Source: Bacteroidetes bacterium GWF2_33_38
Lineage (GTDB): Bacteria > Bacteroidota > Bacteroidia > Bacteroidales > GWF2-33-38
Direction: 5' to 3'
Length of the DNA: 64,000 bases
Assembly: GCA_001769505.1 (NCBI GenBank)
Contig: MEOF01000039.1
Span: forward strand, 21,177-85,176
Shown: piece by piece, positions 51,275 to 60,137 of the stretch
Layout of the letters: each line of letters starts with the position of its first letter
Position numbering within the stretch: the first letter of the stretch is position 1
The notes under the pieces: generated by a model
What the model was told of the DNA's origin: nothing
Seen by the model: only the letters and a program-made list of their open reading frames with translations
The model's database searches: none
Made by a program: the position numbers and the translations under genes

Positions 51275-52594
51275 CTAATTAAACCAACGTTTTTTATTTC
51301 CGTTTGTTTCTTTTGACTGTCGATAAGGTCGATTGTTCGAATTTGGTTTATTGGTGTTCGTGTCCGAAGAGTTTCTTTGTGTCCGACTTTCGTTGGTTGA
51401 ACTTGCCGGTTTTCGCTGTGGTCTAGCACCACGTTGTGGAGTTTTTTCAGGGTTGTGATTCATTAATGGAAAAGGGTGATTGTCGATTACCGGAATTTTT
51501 TTTCCAATTAGTTTTTCAATATCTCTCAAATATTCTTTTTCTTCGGCATCGCAAAACGAAAATGCCGTACCTTTTGCTCCTGCTCTACCTGTTCGCCCAA
51601 TTCGGTGAACATACGTTTCGGCAATATTCGAAATTTCGAAATTGATAACAAATTCCATATCTTCAACATCTATTCCGCGAGCAGCAATATCGGTTGCAAC
51701 TAAAATTCGGGTAGTTTGTGCTTTGAAATTCTCCAACGCTCGTTGGCGGTTGTTTTGCGATTTATTTCCATGAATAGCTTCGGCCGAAATTCTATTTTTT
51801 TGCAGAATTTTAACCACTTTATCAGCTCCGTGTTTGGTTCGAGTGAAAACTAAGGCAGTTTTTATGTTTGGGTCTTTCAAAACATCAATCAGCAATTCGG
51901 GTTTGTTTTCTTTATCAACAAAATAAATAAATTGCTTAATAATGTCAACCGTTGAAGCCGACGGCGTAACCTCCACTTTTTGTGGATTATTCAAAATAGT
52001 ATTCGAAAGCTTTACAATTTCAGGAGGCATAGTTGCCGAGAAAAAAAGCGATTGTCTTTTTCGAGGCAACACAGCCAATACCTTTTTCACATCGTGAATA
52101 AAACCCATATCCAACATACGGTCGGCTTCGTCTAATACAAAAATTTCGACATCTCTCAACGAAACAAATCCTTGATTCATCAAATCGAGTAATCTGCCGG
52201 GGGTTGCCACCAAAATTTCAACTCCGGCTTTTAAACTTGCTACTTGCGGATTTTGATTCACCCCGCCAAAAATTACGGTACTTGTTATACCTGTAAATCG
52301 TCCGTAAGCTTTTATGCTTTCGTTTATTTGAATGGCTAATTCACGAGTTGGTGTGAGAATTAAACTGCGAATTTTTCGTTTTTTATCGTAGGCTTTCGAT
52401 GCGTGTAATAATTGTAAAATTGGAATTGAAAATGCTGCAGTTTTTCCGGTTCCCGTTTGTGCACAACCTAATAAATCAATCCCGCGTAATACGATTGGAA
52501 TTGCTTCTTGTTGAATGGGGGTTGGGATTGTGTAACCTTCTTGTGCTATAGATTTAAGAATTGGTTCAATAATGTTTAATGACTGAAATGACAT
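51275..52594 (-). CDS. DEAD-box RNA helicase, RhlE-like
   Basis: TPIQQEAIPIVLRGIDLLGCAQTGTGKTAAFSIPILQLL; VLDEADRMLDMGF; HRIGRTGRAGAKG; basic C-terminal tail. Confidence 0.92.
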   Translation of the reverse strand: MSFQSLNIIEPILKSIAQEGYTIPTPIQQEAIPIVLRGIDLLGCAQTGTGKTAAFSIPILQLLHASKAYDKKRKIRSLILTPTRELAIQINESIKAYGRFTGITSTVIFGGVNQNPQVASLKAGVEILVATPGRLLDLMNQGFVSLRDVEIFVLDEADRMLDMGFIHDVKKVLAVLPRKRQSLFFSATMPPEIVKLSNTILNNPQKVEVTPSASTVDIIKQFIYFVDKENKPELLIDVLKDPNIKTALVFTRTKHGADKVVKILQKNRISAEAIHGNKSQNNRQRALENFKAQTTRILVATDIAARGIDVEDMEFVINFEISNIAETYVHRIGRTGRAGAKGTAFSFCDAEEKEYLRDIEKLIGKKIPVIDNHPFPLMNHNPEKTPQRGARPQRKPASSTNESRTQRNSSDTNTNKPNSNNRPYRQSKETNGNKKRWFN

Positions 52595-52772
52595 ATCTTT
52601 TTTAATGTAAATTTTTTGAGAACCAAAACCGGACTATCGTTGGGCAGGAAATGTTCGTAATTAATATTTTTTACAAAGGTACAATTTTAATTCAATTTAT
52701 TGGCATTTGATTTTTCTGTAAAATATTTCAATTTGAATCGGCTAATAATGTAATTATAATCTTAGATATTTG

Positions 52773-52780
52773 TAAGTTTG
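52773..52780 (+). promoter_or_regulatory. -7 box TAAGTTTG upstream of Ig-like lipoprotein
   Basis: Matches TAnnTTTG, 18 bp upstream of the TTG start. Confidence 0.35.
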
Positions 52781-52798
52781 CAAAAATAATTCGAAAAA

Positions 52799-54526
52799 TT
52801 GAAAGCGTTTAATCGGAATATCGGAATCTTATTTTTTCTGTTTCTATTCTACTCTTGTGCCAATGTTGTTGCTCCAACCGGTGGTCCGAAGGATATTGAG
52901 TCTCCGAAAATCGAATCAAGTATTCCCTTAAACAAATCAACAAACTTCAATACTAATGAAGTGCTTATTTATTTCGATGAATTTGTTCAATTAAAAAATT
53001 TACAAGCCGAACTGGTCGTTTCGCCACCCATGGAAGAAACACCTGAAATTAAATCGCTGGGGAAGAAAATTTCGATTAAAATTCTTGATAGTTTAAGCCA
53101 AGACCAAACCTATACACTTAATTTCGGTGAAGCCATTATTGATATTACTGAAAGTAATACCTTAAAAAATTTCGCCTACATTTTTTCTACCGGAAGCAAT
53201 CTCGACTCAATTCAAATGAGCGGAAAAGTGCTAAAAGCGTTTTCATTTGCTGCTCCCGAAAAAGCATTTGTGCTACTATACTCAAATTTAAATGATACAG
53301 CTCCCTTGACCACAATACCTGATTATATTGCAAAATGCAATAAAAATGGGGATTTTAAAATCCAAAACATAAAACCATCGGTCTATAAAATTTATGCAAT
53401 AGCCGACGCAAACAATAATTATAAATTTGATTTACCCAACGAACTTTTTGCTTTCAACGACAGTATTTATACTTTGAATTACGATTATTTAAAAGATTCG
53501 CTTTCAAAAGCAGTCAACGATATTGAACTTATTCTTTTTGAAGAAGAACCGATAAAACGGTATGTAAAAGAAAAAAAACGAGAAACTCGCAACTTATGTC
53601 TTGCCGTATTTAATTTACCATTAGAGGAAAAGGTCAAAATTAAGTTTTTAAAATCCGATTTAAGTAACAATTATGTTTTTGAGTTTAACAAGTCGAACGA
53701 TTCGCTAAAAATTTGGCTTACCGATTCGGTTCAAATCAAAAAAGACACAACAAGTTTTGTGTTTAATTATTTCTATTTCGATAATCAGGATAGTGTTGTA
53801 GAAGTATTGGATACTGTTCATTTTACATATAAAGAAACCAAAGATTCGAAAACAAAATTTTCGATGGAAAGTTTGCTTCACAAAACAGGAAATGTCAGCG
53901 AACACATACCTATTCAATTTATATTTTCTTCTCCCTTATCAAAAATTGATACAAGCATGATTCACTTGGTTGAGCTTGTTGATTCAATCAAAAAACCGAT
54001 ACCGTTCAGCATCAATCCCGATTCTATAAAATTGACAAAATATACGCTTGATTTTTCTCGAAAAGTTAAATCTACATATTTGTTCACCGCCGATTCGGGG
54101 GCTTTTAAAAGCATCAATAACCAAGAGCTCGACTCGCTGAAATTTTTATTTAAAATTGTACCTAACGAAAAAACTGGGAATTTGTTTGTTACACTAAGCA
54201 ATGTAAATCCAAACGTTATTATTCAATTGGTTTCGGATAAGGATAAAATTATTTCAGAAAAAATTGTTTCGAAATCACAAAAGATTGAATTCAAAAATCT
54301 TAGTGAAGGAAGCTATAAGCTTAAAGCTATTTTCGACGAAAATAAAAATGGTCGATGGAATTCGGGGAAATATATTAAAAAACAGCAGGTCGAAGATGTT
54401 AAAATATATTCGACAGATATAACTTTGAAACTGAATTGGGATTTTGAAATACAATGGGATTTAAACGAAAAAACTGAACGAAAATCAATTGTTCCTGAAA
54501 TAAAACCTTTAAAAGACAAAAAATAA
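52799..54526 (+). CDS. Bacterial Ig-like domain lipoprotein (TTG start)
   Basis: FLFYSCANVVAPTGGPKDIESPKIESSIPLNKSTNFNTNEVLIYFDEFVQLKN. Confidence 0.82.
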   Translation: MKAFNRNIGILFFLFLFYSCANVVAPTGGPKDIESPKIESSIPLNKSTNFNTNEVLIYFDEFVQLKNLQAELVVSPPMEETPEIKSLGKKISIKILDSLSQDQTYTLNFGEAIIDITESNTLKNFAYIFSTGSNLDSIQMSGKVLKAFSFAAPEKAFVLLYSNLNDTAPLTTIPDYIAKCNKNGDFKIQNIKPSVYKIYAIADANNNYKFDLPNELFAFNDSIYTLNYDYLKDSLSKAVNDIELILFEEEPIKRYVKEKKRETRNLCLAVFNLPLEEKVKIKFLKSDLSNNYVFEFNKSNDSLKIWLTDSVQIKKDTTSFVFNYFYFDNQDSVVEVLDTVHFTYKETKDSKTKFSMESLLHKTGNVSEHIPIQFIFSSPLSKIDTSMIHLVELVDSIKKPIPFSINPDSIKLTKYTLDFSRKVKSTYLFTADSGAFKSINNQELDSLKFLFKIVPNEKTGNLFVTLSNVNPNVIIQLVSDKDKIISEKIVSKSQKIEFKNLSEGSYKLKAIFDENKNGRWNSGKYIKKQQVEDVKIYSTDITLKLNWDFEIQWDLNEKTERKSIVPEIKPLKDKK

Positions 54527-54543
54527 AACCTAAACAAATCAAT

Positions 54544-57483
54544 ATGAAAAAAAGTCTGAATTATTTAGTAATTGTGTTGCTTATTTTCATTTCGGCATGT
54601 TCGCAAAAAAACGAAGGAAAATATCAATCACTCACAGCAAAGGACACAAATGGTGAAACATACGAATATGTTACCAACGACCCGTTTGGTGCTAGAATTT
54701 ACACCTTAGACAATGGATTAAAAGTTTATATGTCGGTAAACAAAGATGTGCCACGTGTTCAAACGTTTATTGCGGTTAAAGCAGGAGCAACCTATGATCC
54801 AACCGAAACTACCGGATTAGCTCATTATCTCGAACATATGATGTTTAAAGGGAGCAGTAAAATCGGGACGATGAATTGGACAGAAGAAAAGAAAATTATT
54901 GATCAAATTGCCGAAAAATACGAATTACACAAAAATACCTCAGACCCTATCGCAAAAAAAACAATTTACGCACAAATCGATAGCCTTTCGGCAATAGCAG
55001 CACAATATGCTATTGCAAACGAATACGATAAGCTTATTGCAACTATCGGTGGTGACAAAACCAATGCTTGGACATCGTACGAAGAAACAGTGTATATGAA
55101 TGAAATTCCAAGCAATGAAATTGAACGCTGGTTAATGATTGAAAGTGAGCGTTTTGACACATTGGTTTTAAGATTATTCCACACCGAACTCGAAACGGTT
55201 TACGAAGAATTTAACATGGGACAAGATAGCGATAATGACAAGTTATATAAAGCTTTTTATGCAAGTTTATTTAACAAGCATCCCTACGGAACTCAAACTG
55301 TTATTGGAAAAGCCGAACATTTAAAAAATCCTTCAATGGTAAATATTCACAAATATTTTAATACATATTATGTTCCGAACAATATGGCAATTTGTTTGGC
55401 AGGAGATTTCGATTTCGATGAAACATACCAACTTATTAAGAAACATTGGGGAAATAAAGCAAAACACGAAGTCGCTCCAATAACACACCCAACCGAAGAT
55501 CCGATTACTGCTCCAATCGAGACCGAAGTTTTCGGACCTGAAGCAGAAATGTTAATGTTAGGATTTCGTTTTAATGGAGAAACACATTCTGATGATAAAA
55601 AATATGTTACGTTAATCAACTCGCTTCTTTATAATGGGAAAGCAGGTTTAATTGATTTGAATTTGAATCAAAAACAAACCGTTCTGCAAGCCTATTCTTA
55701 CCCTTCGTTCATGAAAGATTACGGCATTCACATGTTTTATGCACAGCCACGTGAAGGACAAAAATTGGAAGACGCTAAAAAATTATTACTGGAACAAGTC
55801 GAAAAAATTAAAAAAGGAGAATTTGAAGATTGGATGTTAGAAGCAGCTATCAATAATTTTAGATTAAATGAAATTAAAAGACAAGAATCGAATTTCAAAG
55901 CCAATACTTTTGTCGACGCATTTATTGTATCGAAAGATTGGAAAGATTATGTCAAATTTGTCGATGATTTAGAAGGCATCAGCAAACAAGAATTAATAGA
56001 TTTTGCTAATAAAAATTACGGGGATAATTATGCCGTAACGTATAAACGAATTGGTGTTGATAGCTCGATTGTGAAAGTCGAAAAACCACAAATTACTCCA
56101 ATCAACATCAATCGAGACACATCGTCAACTTTCTATAAAGAAATAGCCTCGACTGAGTCAAAAAAAATATCACCTGTGTTTGTAGATTTTGAAAAAGAAC
56201 TTTCGTTTGATAAACTTAACGAAGTAGAATTTGCATATCTCCCAAATAAAACAAACGAGATTTTTACCTTGCAGTATGTTGTTGAGATGGGACAAGACCA
56301 TAATGTAAAACTTCCTTTGGCCGTCAATTATTTAACTTATTTGGGTACAGATAAATATTCGCCCGAAGATTTTCAAAAAGAATTGTATAAACTAGGATTA
56401 AGTCTTGGTGTTAGCTCTTCTGATGACCGCTCATATGTGTATATTTCAGGACTTGATAAATCGTATGAAAAAGGAATCGAATTAATTGAACATTTACTGG
56501 CAAATGCAAAACCCGACCAAAAGGCTTACGACGATTATATCGACGGAATTTTAAAAGATCGTCAAAATGCTAAGCTTGATAAGGATCAAATTTTATGGAG
56601 CGGATTGTATGCCTACGGAAAATATGGGAAAGTTAATTCGAATACAAACATTTTGTCAGAAGAAGATTTAAAATCTATTAAGCCCGAAGAATTAACAAAT
56701 TTGTTAAAAGAATTTTTAAGCTATAAACACGAAATTTTTTACTACGGACAAAAATCCTTAGACGACGCCAGAAACATTTTAGCAAATTATCACAAACCTT
56801 CAAATTTGAAAGATATCCCAGCAAAAATCGAATTTATAGAACAAGAAACCAATTCAAATAAAATTTATTTTGTTGATTATGACATGGTTCAAACAAATAT
56901 TGTATTGCTATCGAAAGGTAAAAAATTGGATAATTCGTTAAATTCAGACATTACTCTTTTCAATGAGTATTTTGGTGGAAATATGTCGTCGATTGTATTC
57001 CAAGAAATTCGTGAAGCTAAAGCTCTTGCTTATTCTGCTTACGCAAATTTTTCAACCCCTTCGAAACTTGATAAATCGCATTATTTGTTTGCTTTCATTG
57101 CAACTCAAGCTGATAAATTAAAAATTGCAACCGATGCAATGTTGGGATTATTAAACGATATGCCAAAACTTCAGAAAAATTTTGACGAAGCTCGTGAAAA
57201 TATTATGAAACGAATTGAAACAGACAGAATTACAAAGAAAATTATTTATTGGACATATAAAAATAATCTAGAAGTTGGAATAACTCACGATACTCGTAAA
57301 GATGTTTACGAACGAATGAAGACATTTACAATTGCTGATTTTGATAAATTTTATCTAGAAAATATTAAAGATAAAAATTACACTTTTCTTGTAATTGGAA
57401 ACAAGAAAAACTTAAATATCGAAGTACTTAAGAAATTGGGCAACGTTGAGGAGCTCACTCTTGAAGACGTTTTTAATTATTAA
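54544..57483 (+). CDS. M16-family metallopeptidase (lipoprotein)
   Basis: Inverse zinc motif TGLAHYLEHMMFKGSSKIGT with downstream E; ETVYEEFNMGQD; signal ISACSQK. Confidence 0.93.
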   Translation: MKKSLNYLVIVLLIFISACSQKNEGKYQSLTAKDTNGETYEYVTNDPFGARIYTLDNGLKVYMSVNKDVPRVQTFIAVKAGATYDPTETTGLAHYLEHMMFKGSSKIGTMNWTEEKKIIDQIAEKYELHKNTSDPIAKKTIYAQIDSLSAIAAQYAIANEYDKLIATIGGDKTNAWTSYEETVYMNEIPSNEIERWLMIESERFDTLVLRLFHTELETVYEEFNMGQDSDNDKLYKAFYASLFNKHPYGTQTVIGKAEHLKNPSMVNIHKYFNTYYVPNNMAICLAGDFDFDETYQLIKKHWGNKAKHEVAPITHPTEDPITAPIETEVFGPEAEMLMLGFRFNGETHSDDKKYVTLINSLLYNGKAGLIDLNLNQKQTVLQAYSYPSFMKDYGIHMFYAQPREGQKLEDAKKLLLEQVEKIKKGEFEDWMLEAAINNFRLNEIKRQESNFKANTFVDAFIVSKDWKDYVKFVDDLEGISKQELIDFANKNYGDNYAVTYKRIGVDSSIVKVEKPQITPININRDTSSTFYKEIASTESKKISPVFVDFEKELSFDKLNEVEFAYLPNKTNEIFTLQYVVEMGQDHNVKLPLAVNYLTYLGTDKYSPEDFQKELYKLGLSLGVSSSDDRSYVYISGLDKSYEKGIELIEHLLANAKPDQKAYDDYIDGILKDRQNAKLDKDQILWSGLYAYGKYGKVNSNTNILSEEDLKSIKPEELTNLLKEFLSYKHEIFYYGQKSLDDARNILANYHKPSNLKDIPAKIEFIEQETNSNKIYFVDYDMVQTNIVLLSKGKKLDNSLNSDITLFNEYFGGNMSSIVFQEIREAKALAYSAYANFSTPSKLDKSHYLFAFIATQADKLKIATDAMLGLLNDMPKLQKNFDEARENIMKRIETDRITKKIIYWTYKNNLEVGITHDTRKDVYERMKTFTIADFDKFYLENIKDKNYTFLVIGNKKNLNIEVLKKLGNVEELTLEDVFNY

Positions 57484-57485
57484 AA

Positions 57486-57515
57486 CAAAAAGCGGTTTTT
57501 ACACCGCTTTTTTTA
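57486..57515 (+). terminator. Intrinsic terminator AAAAAGCGGT-ttttac-ACCGCTTTTTTT
   Basis: Stem-loop and T-run right after the stop at 57483. Confidence 0.85.
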
Positions 57516-57553
57516 TTTCAATTGAGAAAATATAATTTTTAAGAATAAAGTAG

Positions 57554-58534
57554 TTATTTTTTAGCTTTATTGATAACCCAGTTTCCCATTTTTTCCGATA
57601 AAGCAGTCATTACGTTTCCAACATTATCGTAGCTTGTAACATTTGACTTAGAGTCTGAAAACAGTAATTGTTTTGCAAAAAAGCGAGTTCCACAATAAAA
57701 TTGACCTCTATTTTTATCTTCAGAATTGCTTGATACAGGATTAGGTCCAAACATGAACAAGTTCACGGCATCAACAACATAATCTTCTTTTTTCTTGCTT
57801 GGTTTGCGTGTTACAATGTAACAAACTACGACAGCATCAACACCTAAACCTTTTGCTAGTTCATACCCCAAACTTGAAGTCATTTTTCGGTTAGCTCCTC
57901 CAATTCCTGTGTTAATATAATTCGACGATTGGCATTCGCTAACAGGTTCGTTATCAACAAAAAAGGGTCTATAGCCTTCGTCAGTAGGACAAATCTTTAT
58001 CGTTGAAACAGTTGCTTGTACGTAGCCTCCTATTTGAGTTCTTTCGGTTTTTTCTTTTTTCCCAGACTCTTGATTAAACTCATAGTAAAAATCCTTTTTT
58101 TCGTCTGTATTTAGAAATTCAGAAGGTGTTAGCAAATCAATCCCATATTCTTTAAATCCTTTTTTTAAAGATTCAATACTATTTTTGTAGAAACCATCAA
58201 TATGGGTTTGAGCTAATGCATCGGGGGTTCTCCATATGGCCGCTGAATAAGTTGCAGTTACTCCATTATTTGATTTTGAAGCATCGCCACAAGCTGGGTC
58301 GTAGAGATAAAAACTTATCAAAGCTACTTTTTTAGGTTTAGGATTTATCAAATCAACATTTGCACTATATCCCGTTCCATTTTTAGAAGTTCTACCTTCG
58401 GCAGGAAAATCTAAAATAGTTTTTATTTTACTGATGTCTGCTGTTTTTTCAGTAAAAGGAGTTGGTTTTTGAGCGATTGCACTAATACTTACAAATAGAG
58501 CAATAATGCTTAACGAGAAATTTAGTTTATTCAT
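57554..58534 (-). CDS. Secreted protein of unknown function
   Basis: Signal peptide SIIALFVSISAIAQ; preceded by predicted response-regulator sites. Confidence 0.7.
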   Translation of the reverse strand: MNKLNFSLSIIALFVSISAIAQKPTPFTEKTADISKIKTILDFPAEGRTSKNGTGYSANVDLINPKPKKVALISFYLYDPACGDASKSNNGVTATYSAAIWRTPDALAQTHIDGFYKNSIESLKKGFKEYGIDLLTPSEFLNTDEKKDFYYEFNQESGKKEKTERTQIGGYVQATVSTIKICPTDEGYRPFFVDNEPVSECQSSNYINTGIGGANRKMTSSLGYELAKGLGVDAVVVCYIVTRKPSKKKEDYVVDAVNLFMFGPNPVSSNSEDKNRGQFYCGTRFFAKQLLFSDSKSNVTSYDNVGNVMTALSEKMGNWVINKAKK

Positions 58535-58587
58535 AATTCAAGGTTTAAATTAAATATTTAGTTTATTTTATTAATTGATTATTTAAA

Positions 58588-58595
58588 CAAATGTA
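58588..58595 (-). promoter_or_regulatory. -7 box TACATTTG (minus strand)
   Basis: CAAATGTA on plus; upstream of the gene starting at 58534. Confidence 0.45.
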
Positions 58596-58617
58596 CTTTC
58601 TGTTATAGTGTATTCGA

Positions 58618-58658
58618 ATAGGTATGATTTCATATTTTATATCAGTAATGGTACTTAC
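58618..58658. promoter_or_regulatory. Tandem predicted response-regulator sites
   Basis: ATAGGTA-TGAT-TTCATAT (58618-58635) and ATCAGTA-ATGG-TACTTAC (58641-58658), centres 23 bp apart. Confidence 0.5.
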
Positions 58659-58685
58659 TTGTTGTGATTTTACCCAAATACGATA

Positions 58686-59333
58686 TTATGTATCAATTAT
58701 TGAATTTCGAATAGCAAATTTTATAAGACCAACAATTGATTTCAATTTAGTTTTTTCGATAATGTGTTGTCTATGTGTATCAACTGTTCGTCTGCTGATA
58801 AAAAGTTTTTCAGCAATTTCTTGACTTGAAAACTCTTGACAGATTAATTTTAATATTTGAAATTCCCTGTTTGATAATATGCTTAATACGTCGGCTTTTT
58901 TATGATTGAGTTTAAATTTTTGTACAATCAATTGAAGAACGTCTTTGCTATAAAATGTATTATTTATTAATACCTCATTAACAGCTGTCAAAAACTCCTC
59001 TTTACTTGAATTTCGTAAAATAATTCCAGTAGCTTCGTTAAAAAGAGACTCGTTTAAAATTCCATCATAATTGAGATGAAGTAAGAGTAAAATTTTTAAG
59101 TGAGGCGAGTTGCTTTTTAAATGTGTAATAAGATTGTTTACTTTTTCGTGGTTTTTTATAATTTCAACAATTATTAAATTGATTCGTTTGTTTTTTGTTT
59201 GTTCTATTGCCATATCAACATCACATTCGTCAGCAATAATATACACATCTTTTAAATTTTGAAACACAGTTCGTATTCCTTCTACAAATATTGGATGGCT
59301 ATCAACAATAAGAATATTATTTTTGTTATTCAT
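58686..59333 (-). CDS. NarL/LuxR-type regulator with degenerate receiver (pseudo-response regulator)
   Basis: HTH LSNREFQILKLICQEFSSQEIAEKLFISRRTVDTHRQHIIEKT; phosphosite Asp replaced by Glu (LIIVEII) relative to the adjacent paralog (IVITDIS). Confidence 0.88.
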   Translation of the reverse strand: MNNKNNILIVDSHPIFVEGIRTVFQNLKDVYIIADECDVDMAIEQTKNKRINLIIVEIIKNHEKVNNLITHLKSNSPHLKILLLLHLNYDGILNESLFNEATGIILRNSSKEEFLTAVNEVLINNTFYSKDVLQLIVQKFKLNHKKADVLSILSNREFQILKLICQEFSSQEIAEKLFISRRTVDTHRQHIIEKTKLKSIVGLIKFAIRNSIIDT

Positions 59334-59411
59334 ATTTTGTTTCTATAACGAAAGGTTATATAAATAGCTATGCAAGAATTATTACAAGCTGATTTATCGA
59401 CTTTTACATTA

Positions 59412-59419
59412 CAAAACTA
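59412..59419 (-). promoter_or_regulatory. -7 box TAGTTTTG (minus strand)
   Basis: CAAAACTA on plus; upstream of the gene starting at 59333. Confidence 0.45.
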
Positions 59420-59440
59420 CATTCTGAAACCCAACAATAA

Positions 59441-59481
59441 ATAAGTATTGATTCTGATTTTACATGGGTATTAGTACGGAT
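59441..59481. promoter_or_regulatory. Tandem predicted response-regulator sites
   Basis: ATAAGTA-TTGA-TTCTGAT (59441-59458) and ATGGGTA-TTAG-TACGGAT (59464-59481), centres 23 bp apart. Confidence 0.55.
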
Positions 59482-59487
59482 TCCTTG

Positions 59488-60135
59488 CTATATTTTAACA
59501 AGGTCGTTACGAACGGCAAATTTAATTAGTCCAATAATGGTTTTTGCTTTTGTTTTCTCCATTATGTGAAATCGGTGTGTATCAACCGTTCTTCTGCTAA
59601 TAAATAGTTTATCTGCTATTTGTTGGCTTGAAAAATCATCGCAAATAAGACATAGAATTTCTATTTCTCTTTCGGTAAACATTACTATTTCTTTACAAAT
59701 TTTCTTTTCCTTTTTAACTTTTTGCATCATAATCGATAGAACTTCGTGACTATAGAATGTTCCGTTGTCTGAAATCTTTTCTAATGCAGAAATTAATTCT
59801 TGTTTTCCAGTATTTTTAAGTATAAATCCATCGGCTTCGCACATAATTGCATCACTTACAATCTCATAATCGTTGTGCATTGATAAGAGCAAGACTTTAA
59901 TTTCGGAGAACTCATTTTTAATTAAACGTGTCAACTCTATTCCGTTCATCCCAATCATGCTTATATCAGTAATTACTATGTCGATTCCTCCTTTTTTGAT
60001 TCTTTCTAAGGCCGCTTCGGCACAAAGTTCTTCGGCAACAACATTAAAATTATTTTGTTTTCTTAGTAATGCCTTTAAACCATCAATAAACATTTGATGG
60101 TCATCAACAATCAATATTTTTTTTTCGTTTTCCAT
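59488..60135 (-). CDS. NarL/LuxR-family response regulator
   Basis: REC ILIVDDHQMFIDGL, IVITDISMIGMNG, GFILKN; HTH FTEREIEILCLICDDFSSQQIADKLFISRRTVDTHRFHIMEKT. Confidence 0.92.
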   Translation of the reverse strand: MENEKKILIVDDHQMFIDGLKALLRKQNNFNVVAEELCAEAALERIKKGGIDIVITDISMIGMNGIELTRLIKNEFSEIKVLLLSMHNDYEIVSDAIMCEADGFILKNTGKQELISALEKISDNGTFYSHEVLSIMMQKVKKEKKICKEIVMFTEREIEILCLICDDFSSQQIADKLFISRRTVDTHRFHIMEKTKAKTIIGLIKFAVRNDLVKI

Positions 60136-60137
60136 AT

